Part shown: positions 54,279 to 62,429 of the stretch, piece after piece
Position numbering within the stretch: the stretch's first letter is position 1
How the letters are laid out: every line of letters begins with the position of its first letter
Source: Olleya sp. YS
Lineage (GTDB): Bacteria > Bacteroidota > Bacteroidia > Flavobacteriales > Flavobacteriaceae
Direction of reading: 5' to 3'
NCBI RefSeq assembly: GCF_029760915.1
Contig: NZ_CP121685.1
Span: 1,586,001 to 1,650,000 of the forward strand
DNA: 64,000 nt
Made by a program: the position numbers and the translations under genes
Notes under the pieces: generated by a model
Database searches by the model: none
What the model was told of the DNA's origin: nothing
The model's input: only the letters and a program-made list of their open reading frames with translations

Positions 54279-55241
54279 ATGTCAGTTTTAGTATATACAG
54301 AATCAGAAAACGGGAGCTTCAAAAAAACAGCTTTCGAAGTGGCATCATATGCCAAAGCGGTTGCAGACCAAATGGGAACAACGGTTACTGCAGTTGCAAT
54401 AAATGCAAACGACACTTCCGAATTAGGAACATATGGAGTCGATAAAGTATTAAATGTATCTAACGATGCATTAAAAAACTTTAATGCAAAATCTTATGCA
54501 TCTGTTGTAGCTCAAGCAGCAAAACAAGAAGATGCTAAAGTTATCGTGGTTAGTCAAACTGCAGATAGTAAATATTTAGCACCAATTCTTGCAGTAAGTT
54601 TAGAAGCAGGATATGCTTCCAATGTTGTGGAAGTACCAACCTCTACATCTCCTTTCACAGTAAAACGTACAGCTTTTACTAATAAAGCTTTTAATATGAC
54701 TACAATTGATACAGACGTAAAAGTTGTAGGAGTATCTAACAACTCTTTTGGATTGGTTGAAAATAGCGGTAGTGCTACTGCTGAAGATTTTTCGCCTAGC
54801 TTACCAGAATCAGGAGTGTCAGTAGAGTCTGTTGACAAAGCAACAGACAAGGTAACTATTGCAGATGCAGAAATAGTTGTGTCAGCAGGACGCGGAATGA
54901 AAGGTCCAGAAAACTGGGGAATGATAGAAGAGTTAGCAGACGTTTTAGGTGCTGCTACAGCATGTTCTAAACCAGTGTCAGACTTAGGTTGGAGACCTCA
55001 TAGTGAGCATGTTGGGCAAACTGGAAAACCAGTAGCCTCTAATTTATATATTGCTATCGGAATTTCTGGAGCTATTCAACATTTAGCAGGTATTAATGCT
55101 TCTAAAGTTAAAGTTGTTGTTAATACAGATCCAGAAGCACCTTTCTTTAAAGCAGCAGATTATGGTGTTGTTGGTGATGCTTTTGAAGTAGTACCACAAT
55201 TAATCGAAAAATTAAAAGCGTTTAAAGCAGCAAACGCATAA
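54279..55241 (+). CDS. etfA: Electron transfer flavoprotein, alpha subunit
   Basis: I chose ATG 54279 (320 residues); a frame from 54246 would add eleven residues encoded by the repeat. The N-terminal part begins MSVLVYTESENGSFKKTAFEVASYAKAVADQMG. The C-terminal FAD domain has VSAGRGMKGPENWGMIEELADVLGAA, KPVSDLGWRPHSEHVGQTGKPVASNLYIAIGISGAIQHLAG and NTDPEAPFFKAADYGVVGDAFEVVPQL, all standard for ETF-alpha. It forms the ETF heterodimer with EtfB. Confidence 0.94.
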   Translation: MSVLVYTESENGSFKKTAFEVASYAKAVADQMGTTVTAVAINANDTSELGTYGVDKVLNVSNDALKNFNAKSYASVVAQAAKQEDAKVIVVSQTADSKYLAPILAVSLEAGYASNVVEVPTSTSPFTVKRTAFTNKAFNMTTIDTDVKVVGVSNNSFGLVENSGSATAEDFSPSLPESGVSVESVDKATDKVTIADAEIVVSAGRGMKGPENWGMIEELADVLGAATACSKPVSDLGWRPHSEHVGQTGKPVASNLYIAIGISGAIQHLAGINASKVKVVVNTDPEAPFFKAADYGVVGDAFEVVPQLIEKLKAFKAANA

Positions 55242-55265
55242 TTTTTTATAAATTTAAGTTCTATT

Positions 55266-55343
55266 AACAAAGGACTGTTTAAATTATGTACAAAAACTAC
55301 AGATTGTAGTTTGGTAAAGTCCTAATTTAAGCAGTTCTTTGTT
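55266..55343. repeat. Large nested hairpin between etfA and the DUF151 gene
   Basis: Arms at 55266-55286 and 55323-55343 are 21 bases each and complementary except at two positions. Inside them AAACTACA-GAT-TGTAGTTT (55294-55312) forms a second perfect 8-pair stem. A T-run follows at 55342-55347. It may terminate etfA transcription or act as a structured leader for the DUF151 gene, whose start is 12 bases downstream. A remnant of a small mobile element is also possible. Confidence 0.6.
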
Positions 55344-55354
55344 TTTTAAATACT

Positions 55355-55963
55355 ATGAGTTTAGTTCGATTAAATATTAAGGGTATTTCTTACAGCCAAA
55401 CACAAAATGGTGCCTATGCACTTATTTTAAACGAAGTGGAAGGTGACCGTAAACTACCTATTGTTATTGGTGCTTTTGAAGCCCAATCTATAGCTATTGC
55501 ATTAGAAAAAGAAATTAGACCACCAAGACCTTTAACCCACGATTTATTTAAAAATTTTGCAGACCGTTTTGATATTGTTGTTAAGCAAGTCATCATTCAT
55601 AAATTGGTAGATGGTGTATTTTATTCATCTTTAATTTGCGAACGTGATAAAATAGAAGAAATTATTGATGCTAGAACAAGCGATGCTATCGCATTAGCCC
55701 TACGATTTCAAGCACCAATTTTCACTTACAAAAATATATTAGATAAAGCTGGAATATATCTTAAAGTAGATCCTACCAAAGAGAATGATCCTGATAATAT
55801 TTTGGTAGAAGATATTGTAAATGAAGAATTAGAAATAGAACCATTAAGAGAAGATTATAAATCTAAAACAATAGAAGAATTGCATAGTCTATTGGACGAC
55901 GCTGTTAATAATGAAGACTACGAAACAGCAGCTGAAATTAGAGACGAAATTTCTAAACGATAA
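55355..55963 (+). CDS. DUF151 bifunctional-nuclease-family protein with UVR motif
   Basis: This 202-residue protein has an N-terminal DUF151 domain (VRLNIKGISYSQTQNGAYALILNEVEGDRKLPIVIGAFEAQSIAIALE ... RPLTHDLF ... IDARTSDAIALALRFQAPIFTY). Its C terminus carries a UvrB/UvrC motif (IEELHSLLDDAVNNEDYETAAEIRDEI). Plant relatives cut DNA and RNA; the bacterial role is not settled. The nucleoside transporter gene starts 13 bases later and may be co-transcribed. Confidence 0.88.
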   Translation: MSLVRLNIKGISYSQTQNGAYALILNEVEGDRKLPIVIGAFEAQSIAIALEKEIRPPRPLTHDLFKNFADRFDIVVKQVIIHKLVDGVFYSSLICERDKIEEIIDARTSDAIALALRFQAPIFTYKNILDKAGIYLKVDPTKENDPDNILVEDIVNEELEIEPLREDYKSKTIEELHSLLDDAVNNEDYETAAEIRDEISKR

Positions 55964-55976
55964 TTCCCCTTAAAAC

Positions 55977-57665
55977 ATGAAAAAATATACTCTTGCTATA
56001 GTAGCTATTTTTATGAGTTTAACTTTAGGTTTTGCTCAAGATATTGAAAAAGAATGGCAACTAGATGCAAGTCAAACTACTTTAGATTCAACTAGTTTAG
56101 ACATTTCTAAAAATGATGTACTAAGGTTAAAAGAAGGTGCTTTTTCTCATAATAATTACTCTGGAGATTATCTTTTCCAGAATAATGTTTTGATGTTTTA
56201 TTATGATAATCCATCAGATATTACCAAAAGATTTAAAGTACAGACATTAACAGATTCTACACTTGTTTTCAAAGAAAGAGAATCTGTTTTTTCTTTCAAA
56301 ATCAAAGAACAAACTGCAGAACAATTAGCAGTTTCTGAAGCTAATAAGATAATACCAAGTGGAGGATTTACTATTGGTAGTCTCTGGAGAGGTATTTTAG
56401 GGATGTTGGCTTTAATCTTTATTTCTTTTTTATTTAGTAGTAACCGTAAGGCAATCGATTGGAAAATTGTTGGAATTGGATTAGCTTTTCAACTACTTAT
56501 TGCAATAGGAGTTTTAAAAGTTGAATTTATAAAAACTGCTTTTGAATTTGTTGGAAGCTTATTTATAAGTGTATTGGATTTTACAAGAGCGGGAAGCAAG
56601 TTTTTATTTGAAGGTTTGGTAGTCGATATGGATACTTTTGGATTCATTTTTGCTTTTCAAGTGTTACCAACTATCATTTTCTTTTCAGCTTTAACGTCTT
56701 TATTATTTTACTTAGGTATTATACAAAAAGTAGTAAAAGGAATGGCTTGGCTATTGTCTAGAGCACTTAAAATTTCTGGAGCAGAAAGTTTGAGTGTTGC
56801 TGGAAATATCTTTTTAGGACAAACCGAAGCACCATTACTAATCAAGGCGTATTTAGAAAAAATGAATAAGTCAGAAATGCTTCTTGTCATGATAGGTGGT
56901 ATGGCAACCGTAGCTGGTGCAGTACTCGCAGCCTACATAGGCTTTTTGGGTGGAGAAGATGAAGCCTTACGTTTATTCTATGCCAAACACTTATTAGCAG
57001 CTTCGGTTATGGCAGCTCCTGGTGCTATAGTCATCTCAAAAATATTATACCCTCAGACGGAAGACGTTAATACAGACGTTTCAGTGTCTCAAGATAAAAT
57101 AGGGTCTAATATATTAGATGCTATTGCAAATGGTACGACCGAAGGATTAAAACTAGCAGTTAATGTTGGAGCCATGCTTTTAGTATTTGTGGCTTTTATT
57201 GCGATGCTTAACGGAATTTTAGGTTGGGTTGGTGATGTTACTAATTTAAACCAGTGGATTGCAGCAAATACTAGTTATGCCTCGTTATCATTAGAATTAA
57301 TTTTGGGTTACATCTTTGCGCCTTTAATGTGGTTAATAGGTGTGGCTAGTCAAGATATGGCATTGATGGGACAATTGTTAGGGATTAAATTAGCAGCAAG
57401 CGAGTTTGTAGGCTACATACAATTAGCAGACCTTAAAAACGTAGCTAACGCAACACACTTAACTTATGAAAAATCAATTATTATGGCAACCTATATGTTA
57501 TGTGGATTTGCCAACTTTGCGTCAATTGGTATCCAAATTGGAGGTATTGGATCGTTAGCACCTGGACAACGTAAAACCTTATCTAAGTTTGGTATGAAAG
57601 CCTTAATTGGTGGAACAATTGCGTCCTTAATTTCTGCAACAATAGCTGGTATGATTATTGGATAA
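55977..57665 (+). CDS. CNT-family nucleoside transporter with extra N-terminal periplasmic domain
   Basis: This 562-residue protein is longer than standard NupC-type transporters (about 400 residues). The first 20 residues are a signal peptide (MKKYTLAIVAIFMSLTLGFAQ). About 100 residues follow with a lipocalin-like strand pattern (EKEWQLDASQTTLDSTSLDISKNDVLRLKEGAFSHNNYSGDYLFQNNVLMFYYD). The transporter part starts near residue 135 (GSLWRGILGMLALIFISFLFSSNRKAIDWKIV). It includes FIFAFQVLPTIIFFSALTSLLFYLGI, GQTEAPLLIKAYLEKMNKSEML and the closing CGFANFASIGIQIGGIGSLAPGQR. It should import nucleosides by ion symport. Confidence 0.88.
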   Translation: MKKYTLAIVAIFMSLTLGFAQDIEKEWQLDASQTTLDSTSLDISKNDVLRLKEGAFSHNNYSGDYLFQNNVLMFYYDNPSDITKRFKVQTLTDSTLVFKERESVFSFKIKEQTAEQLAVSEANKIIPSGGFTIGSLWRGILGMLALIFISFLFSSNRKAIDWKIVGIGLAFQLLIAIGVLKVEFIKTAFEFVGSLFISVLDFTRAGSKFLFEGLVVDMDTFGFIFAFQVLPTIIFFSALTSLLFYLGIIQKVVKGMAWLLSRALKISGAESLSVAGNIFLGQTEAPLLIKAYLEKMNKSEMLLVMIGGMATVAGAVLAAYIGFLGGEDEALRLFYAKHLLAASVMAAPGAIVISKILYPQTEDVNTDVSVSQDKIGSNILDAIANGTTEGLKLAVNVGAMLLVFVAFIAMLNGILGWVGDVTNLNQWIAANTSYASLSLELILGYIFAPLMWLIGVASQDMALMGQLLGIKLAASEFVGYIQLADLKNVANATHLTYEKSIIMATYMLCGFANFASIGIQIGGIGSLAPGQRKTLSKFGMKALIGGTIASLISATIAGMIIG

Positions 57666-57696
57666 AAGCAGTTAATAACTTTTAATAGATAACTTT

Positions 57697-57728
57697 GGGT
57701 TGACAATTAAATGTTAACCCTTTTTTAT
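57697..57728 (+). terminator. Terminator after the nucleoside transporter
   Basis: GGGTTGACA (57697-57705) pairs with TGTTAACCC (57712-57720), nine pairs with one G-T wobble and a 6-base loop, then a T-run from 57721. Confidence 0.75.
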
Positions 57729-57760
57729 ATTTTTAAATCCTTGAAATAGAATATATAATA

Positions 57761-58585
57761 ATGAAACAATACCACGATTTAGTTAAGCACGTTTTAAAAC
57801 AAGGTAACACCAAACAAGACCGTACAGGAACTGGAACTAAAAGCGTTTTTGGTTACCAAATGCGTTTTGATTTAAGTGAAGGTTTCCCAATGGTTACCAC
57901 TAAAAAACTACACTTAAAATCTATAATTTATGAGCTACTTTGGTTTTTAAAAGGGGATACCAATACCAATTATTTAACCGAAAATGGTGTGCGTATTTGG
58001 AATGAGTGGGCAGATGAAAACGGAGACCTTGGACCTGTTTATGGACACCAATGGAGAAACTGGAATAGCGACGAGATAGACCAGATTAAAGATGTTATAA
58101 ATAGTTTAAAAAATAATCCAGATAGTAGACGTATGTTGGTTTCTGCTTGGAATCCTTCTGTTTTACCAGATACTTCAAAAAGCTTTGCAGAAAACGTTGC
58201 TAATGGTAAAGCTGCGTTACCACCATGTCATGCGTTTTTTCAGTTTTACGTAGCAGATGGTAAACTATCTTGCCAATTATATCAACGTAGTGCAGATATC
58301 TTTTTGGGTGTGCCATTTAATATTGCCTCTTATGCGTTATTTACTATGATGATGGCTCAAGTGTGTGGATATCAAGCAGGAGATTTTATTCACACCTTTG
58401 GAGATGCACACATCTACAGTAATCATTTTGAGCAATTAGAATTGCAATTGTCAAGAGATATTAGACCATTGCCAACCATGAAGATTAATCCTGAAGTAAA
58501 AGATATTTTCGATTTTAAATTTGAAGATTTTACCTTAGAAAACTATCATCCGCATCCACATATTAAAGGTGTGGTAGCTGTATAA
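57761..58585 (+). CDS. thyA: Thymidylate synthase
   Basis: ThyA methylates dUMP to dTMP using methylenetetrahydrofolate, yielding dihydrofolate. The 274-residue protein has [44 protein letters not shown], the catalytic Cys156 in [12 protein letters not shown], and [18 protein letters not shown]. All expected residues are present. DHFR, which recycles its product, is encoded about 2 kb downstream as a membrane fusion. Confidence 0.96.
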   Translation: MKQYHDLVKHVLKQGNTKQDRTGTGTKSVFGYQMRFDLSEGFPMVTTKKLHLKSIIYELLWFLKGDTNTNYLTENGVRIWNEWADENGDLGPVYGHQWRNWNSDEIDQIKDVINSLKNNPDSRRMLVSAWNPSVLPDTSKSFAENVANGKAALPPCHAFFQFYVADGKLSCQLYQRSADIFLGVPFNIASYALFTMMMAQVCGYQAGDFIHTFGDAHIYSNHFEQLELQLSRDIRPLPTMKINPEVKDIFDFKFEDFTLENYHPHPHIKGVVAV

Positions 58586-58595
58586 AATTATTTAA

Positions 58596-59477
58596 ATGAA
58601 AAATTTTATTGTTATCATACTTAGTTTATTTGCTATTCTATCCTATTCGCAAAGTAAGCTTAAGTACAATAGAGCGCATGTTATTTTTCCAGGTTGTCAG
58701 GATGCTGAGGACGTGTCTGATTGTTATGACACTAAAGTACTTCAGTTTATTGATACGTCTTTAACTGATGAGGTTAATAGTAAGTTAATTCAATATTCAA
58801 AAAAAGATACGTTGAAGATTTATACACGTATTTATTTTGATGAAACCGGAACGGTGTTACAAAAACTTTCAAATATTTCTGCATCTGTAGATAGTCTTAA
58901 AAACGAGTTGAATTATTTAATCGCTAAATTTCCTAAAGTAGCACCAGTTTTAGACGAAACTAATAAGGGTGTTGCAGAATATAAATCTTCAGTATTTGGG
59001 TTTACAATTGATAGAGCACTTAATACTTTAAGTCCTATAGAAAATTATCAACCTGAAGAAGTTCCGTTTAGTATTATTGAAAAAGTGCCTATTTACTTAG
59101 GTTGTGAAAAAGACTTATTAGGTGATGAAGCAAGAAAATGTATGAACGATAAACTGAGAATACATATCGGTAAGCATTTTAGAAGTGAATTAGCCAATTC
59201 GTTAGATTTGGATGCTGGCATCCATAGAATATTCGTATTCTTTAAAATTAATAAAGAAGGAGAAATAACATCCATCAAAGCCAGAGCGCCACATCCAGCT
59301 TTAGAAAGAGAGGCTATTAGGATAATGTCTTTAGTGCCAAAGCTTAGTGCTCCTGGAATACAACGTGGTAAGCCTGTAATTGTCCCATTTTATATTCCAA
59401 TTTCTTTTATGATTGAGGATGCACATAAACTATCTAAAAAAGAGGTTAGACGATTAAAACGTAAAAAAAGAAATTAA
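58596..59477 (+). CDS. Secreted TonB-C-terminal-domain protein, longer paralogue
   Basis: This 293-residue protein has a signal peptide (FIVIILSLFAILSYSQ). A first region with paired Cys (FPGCQDAEDVSDCYDTKVLQFIDTSLTDEV) may be a degenerate TonB-C-like copy. A second, clear TonB C-terminal domain has VPIYLGCEKDLLGDEARKCMNDKLRIHIGKHF, then INKEGEITSIKARAPHPALEREAIRIMSLVPKLSAPGIQRGKPVIVPFYIPISF. It lacks the membrane anchor of a true TonB. The neighbouring gene encodes a paralogue. Confidence 0.8.
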   Translation: MKNFIVIILSLFAILSYSQSKLKYNRAHVIFPGCQDAEDVSDCYDTKVLQFIDTSLTDEVNSKLIQYSKKDTLKIYTRIYFDETGTVLQKLSNISASVDSLKNELNYLIAKFPKVAPVLDETNKGVAEYKSSVFGFTIDRALNTLSPIENYQPEEVPFSIIEKVPIYLGCEKDLLGDEARKCMNDKLRIHIGKHFRSELANSLDLDAGIHRIFVFFKINKEGEITSIKARAPHPALEREAIRIMSLVPKLSAPGIQRGKPVIVPFYIPISFMIEDAHKLSKKEVRRLKRKKRN

Positions 59478-59478
59478 T

Positions 59479-60081
59479 ATGAAAAAAATCTTATTGCTAA
59501 TCCTATTGCTATTTGCTCAACTATCTTTTGCACAAGAAATAGAGGAGGTAGAAGTTGAAGAAGAAGTAGAAAACCAAGAAGTACCATTTTCAATCATAGA
59601 AAATGTACCAGTTTATGAAGGTTGTCAAGATTTAGCAAATAACGACGAAAAAAAGAAATGTTTTGACGAGTCTATTAGCAAACATGTAAGCAAAAAATTT
59701 AATAGAGATTTAGTTGATAATTTAGATTTAAATCCTGGGTTAGTAAGGATGTTTGCTATTTTTAAAGTCGATGAAAAAGGTTACGTTGTGGATGTTAGAG
59801 CAAGAGCGCCACACCCTGAATTACAAGAGGAAACATTAAGGGTTATGAGACTAATCCCAAAAATGCATGCTCCTGGTACACAAAGAGGTAAACCAGTAGT
59901 TGTGACTTATGCTTTGCCTATTACTTTTACTGTTGTTGGTAATTTAGCTCCAGAAGAAGAACAATCCTATCCGCTTACACCAGATGAAATAAAAGCCTTA
60001 AAAAAGAAAAAAAAGCAAAGAGAAAAAGAATTAAAAAAAGCACTTAAAGAGAAAGAAAAGGAAGAAAAAAACAAAGATTAA
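59479..60081 (+). CDS. Secreted TonB-C-terminal-domain protein, shorter paralogue
   Basis: This 200-residue protein has a signal peptide (MKKILLLILLLFAQLSFAQ), a short acidic linker (EIEEVEVEEEVENQE) and one TonB C-terminal domain. VPFSIIENVPVYEGCQDLANNDEKKKCFDESISKHV and RARAPHPELQEETLRVMRLIPKMHAPGTQRGKPVVVTYALPITF closely match the C-terminal half of the preceding gene product. The Lys/Glu-rich tail is low-complexity. The pair probably arose by duplication and is separated by one base. True TonB function is unlikely without an N-terminal helix. Confidence 0.8.
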   Translation: MKKILLLILLLFAQLSFAQEIEEVEVEEEVENQEVPFSIIENVPVYEGCQDLANNDEKKKCFDESISKHVSKKFNRDLVDNLDLNPGLVRMFAIFKVDEKGYVVDVRARAPHPELQEETLRVMRLIPKMHAPGTQRGKPVVVTYALPITFTVVGNLAPEEEQSYPLTPDEIKALKKKKKQREKELKKALKEKEKEEKNKD

Positions 60082-60103
60082 AGCAACAATAAAATTTTTT
60101 AAT

Positions 60104-60138
60104 AAAAAAGGAGCACAACTAACAGTTATGCTCCTTTT
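60104..60138. terminator. Bidirectional terminator
   Basis: AAAAGGAGCA (60106-60115) pairs with TGCTCCTTTT (60129-60138), and AACT/AGTT add pairs inside. A-run before and T-run after allow use by both converging genes. Confidence 0.78.
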
Positions 60139-60158
60139 GACTTTTAAATTAGGATGTA

Positions 60159-60455
60159 TTACAAATTAATTACGCTATTGTCTGTTGCAGCATAGTCGTT
60201 CCAAGCATAAGCATCTGCTTGTGCTTCGTTTTGCCATTCGCCATCAACTACATATTTAAACTCGTAAGCTTTACCAGCCTCAAGATCTACAGTACCTTTA
60301 AAAGTACCATTTTTTAATTTTTTTAAAGGTTCTGCTTTTGTATTCCAGTTATTCCAATTTCCAGCTACAGTTACTTTTTTTGCATCTTCTGCAGGTACAG
60401 TAAAGGTTACTTTGCAAACTGGTTTACTTTTTAAAAATTGTTTCTTAATTGCCAT
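60159..60455 (-). CDS. Small CBM48/AMPK-beta-like glycogen-binding-fold protein
   Basis: This 98-residue protein is almost only an isoamylase early-set/AMPK-glycogen-binding domain: VCKVTFTVPAEDAKKVTVAGNWNNWNTKAEPLKKLKNGTFKGTVDLEAGKAYEFKYVVDGEWQNEAQADAYAWNDYAATDNSVI. The aromatic NWNNWN and KYVVDGEW stretches are the usual carbohydrate contacts. There is no signal peptide or catalytic domain, so it may bind alpha-glucan or act as an adaptor. It stands alone, facing the TonB-domain genes. Confidence 0.85.
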   Translation of the reverse strand: MAIKKQFLKSKPVCKVTFTVPAEDAKKVTVAGNWNNWNTKAEPLKKLKNGTFKGTVDLEAGKAYEFKYVVDGEWQNEAQADAYAWNDYAATDNSVINL

Positions 60456-60719
60456 AATATTAGTATTTTAATACTTCAAAATTAGATAAGATTTTTTCAC
60501 TCTTCAAAATAAAAAATAATTAATTTTAAACTTTTACGAGATTCATAAAATCAATGGTCAAAAACAAAGTTTTTATTAATTTAATTGGATAAAATCATAA
60601 GAATTAATAATGTTAAAATTTAGTATAACTATCTGAAAATCAAACTAAATCGTTTTCGTTTAAAATAATTAAAATCAAATTCTTATAAAAACACTAACTT
60701 TACATTATAAAGACAACTT

Positions 60720-61631
60720 ATGTTTGGAATAAAGAAAAAAGACAGTCCTCAAATAGATAAAGAGCAATTAGAATTAATTAAAAATGCACAACGCAGAATT
60801 AAGCAAAAAAAGCGTTTGTATGCACATTTTGTTATCTTTTTAATTGGTGCAGTATTTATAATAATAGCTAATACCGTTTTAGGAATTGGTAAAGACACTA
60901 CATTTTTTGGGATTAATTGGTTTGTCTTTGCCATTTTGGGTTGGTTATTTTTCTTTTTATATCATGCGTTTACTGTATTTGTTACCACTAAGTTTATGGG
61001 TAAAGATTGGGAAGAAAAAGAATTAGCTAAGTTAGTTAATAAGCAACAAGTGCGTATAGAGAAACTTAAAAACCAATTAGAAAAGGAAGATTTACATATT
61101 GCAGAAAGTGAAGTTTTTCAAAAAAAGACAAGTAAAATAGTAAACAATCTAACCATCATTGTAGCAGCAGGTGAAAACAATGAGATTGGTAAAAACAACA
61201 ATTTAATTTGGCATTTAAGTGACGATTTAAAACGTTTTAAAGCTTTAACTTCAGGTCATCACATTATTATGGGTCGTAAAACTTTTGAAAGTTTTCCTAA
61301 ACCATTACCTAATCGTACACATATTGTTATCTCTAGACAAGCCAATTATAAAGCACCAGAAGGTGTTATTGTGGTAAATAGTTTAGAAGACGCCATTTCT
61401 ATTGCTAAAAAAGACTCGCAACCGTTTATTATTGGTGGAGGAGAAATCTATAAGTTATCGATGCCTTATGCATCAAAAATAGAATTAACACGTGTACATG
61501 CTAACTTTGATGCAGATACCTTCTTTCCTGAAATAGACAGAACTATTTGGAAAGAAACTTCTAATGTGTTTCATAAAAAAGATGACAATCATGAGTATGA
61601 GTTTTCATTTTTAACGTTTGAGAGAAAATAA
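60720..61631 (+). CDS. folA: Dihydrofolate reductase fused to an N-terminal 2TM membrane domain
   Basis: DHFR reduces dihydrofolate to tetrahydrofolate with NADPH. Residues 1-135 form a 2TM domain: two membrane helices at about 36-56 and 65-87, then a charged coiled stretch (EEKELAKLVNKQQVRIEKLKNQLEKE). The DHFR domain begins near 143 (LTIIVAAGENNEIGKNNNLIWHLSDDLKRFK, with the substrate-binding Asp169). It continues through HIIMGRKTFESFPKPLPNRTHIVISR to IGGGEIYKLSMPYASKIELTRVHANFDADTFFPEID. DHFR is normally a free 160-residue enzyme. The frame is open throughout, so this is a true fusion that should hold DHFR at the inner membrane. Confidence 0.92.
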   Translation: MFGIKKKDSPQIDKEQLELIKNAQRRIKQKKRLYAHFVIFLIGAVFIIIANTVLGIGKDTTFFGINWFVFAILGWLFFFLYHAFTVFVTTKFMGKDWEEKELAKLVNKQQVRIEKLKNQLEKEDLHIAESEVFQKKTSKIVNNLTIIVAAGENNEIGKNNNLIWHLSDDLKRFKALTSGHHIIMGRKTFESFPKPLPNRTHIVISRQANYKAPEGVIVVNSLEDAISIAKKDSQPFIIGGGEIYKLSMPYASKIELTRVHANFDADTFFPEIDRTIWKETSNVFHKKDDNHEYEFSFLTFERK

Positions 61632-61695
61632 TTTGATTTAGAAAGTATCATTTTATTTAAATCAATTTTCATAAAAAACTTCTATCTATTTTCTT

Positions 61696-61726
61696 TTGCC
61701 TAAACCTAAATAATCTCGTACTTTTG
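61696..61726 (+). promoter_or_regulatory. Promoter of the soluble pyrophosphatase gene
   Basis: TTG at 61696-61698 is followed after 20 bases by TACTTTTG at 61719-61726, an exact match to the Bacteroidota -33/-7 pattern. The start codon is 63 bases downstream, leaving a long leader. Confidence 0.65.
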
Positions 61727-61789
61727 CAGCCCGAAAAATAACATTTATATCTAGTTTCCGCTTGACGGAAATAACTAATTAACAACAGT

Positions 61790-62317
61790 ATGAGTCCAGC
61801 AGGAAAAATAACATTTGACGTATTAATAGAAATACCAAAAGGCAGTAGAAATAAGTACGAATATGATTTTGAATTAAATAAAATCCGTTTTGACCGTATG
61901 TTGTTTTCGTCCATGATGTATCCAGGAGACTATGGGTTTATTCCAGAAACTTTAGCGTTAGATGGCGACCCATTAGATGTATTAGTTATGGGAACAGAAC
62001 CAACCTTCCCAATGTGTGTTATGGAAGTAAAGCCTATTGGAGTGTTTCATATGGCTGACGAGAAAGGTCCAGACGAAAAATTAATTTGCGTACCTGTGAC
62101 AGACCCTATTTGGAATACGTATAACGATATTCAAGACTTAAATCCGCACAGAATTAAAGAGATTACTCACTTTTTTCAAGTCTATAAAGATTTAGAAAAA
62201 AAGAAAGTTGATGTTGGAGGATGGGGAAATGCAGAAGAAGCTTATGATATTTTAAATAAATGTATTGACCGTTATGAAAATAGCAAACATAAACAAGCTG
62301 GAGACTTCAAAATTTAG
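61790..62317 (+). CDS. ppa: Inorganic pyrophosphatase, family I
   Basis: This 175-residue cytoplasmic enzyme hydrolyses pyrophosphate. Family motifs are IEIPKGSRNKYEYDFELNKIRFDR, MYPGDYGFIPETLALDGDPLDVLVMG (with the metal-binding Asp cluster), KPIGVFHMADEKGPDEKLICVPVTDP and HFFQVYKDLEKKKVDVGGW. Length is normal. A terminator follows, and the ion-pumping pyrophosphatase gene begins just beyond, so both pyrophosphate-removing systems lie side by side but on separate transcripts. Confidence 0.95.
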   Translation: MSPAGKITFDVLIEIPKGSRNKYEYDFELNKIRFDRMLFSSMMYPGDYGFIPETLALDGDPLDVLVMGTEPTFPMCVMEVKPIGVFHMADEKGPDEKLICVPVTDPIWNTYNDIQDLNPHRIKEITHFFQVYKDLEKKKVDVGGWGNAEEAYDILNKCIDRYENSKHKQAGDFKI

Positions 62318-62337
62318 TAATTCGTAATAAAACAATT

Positions 62338-62372
62338 AAAAAACCCTTATATATAAATTATAAGGGTTTTTT
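62338..62372 (+). terminator. Terminator after ppa
   Basis: CCCTTAT (62344-62350) pairs with ATAAGGG (62360-62366). The arms are extended by an A-run before and a T-run after, with a 9-base AT-rich loop. Confidence 0.85.
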
Positions 62373-62389
62373 ATTAAGGTCTATTTTGT

Positions 62390-62397
62390 TACTTTTG
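62390..62397 (+). promoter_or_regulatory. -7 promoter element of the membrane pyrophosphatase gene
   Basis: TACTTTTG is identical to the ppa element and ends 32 bases before the start codon. No TTG is seen at the ideal spacing because the ppa terminator occupies that region. Confidence 0.5.
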
Positions 62398-62429
62398 CAG
62401 ACGTTAAAAAACTAATCAAAAACACTTAT

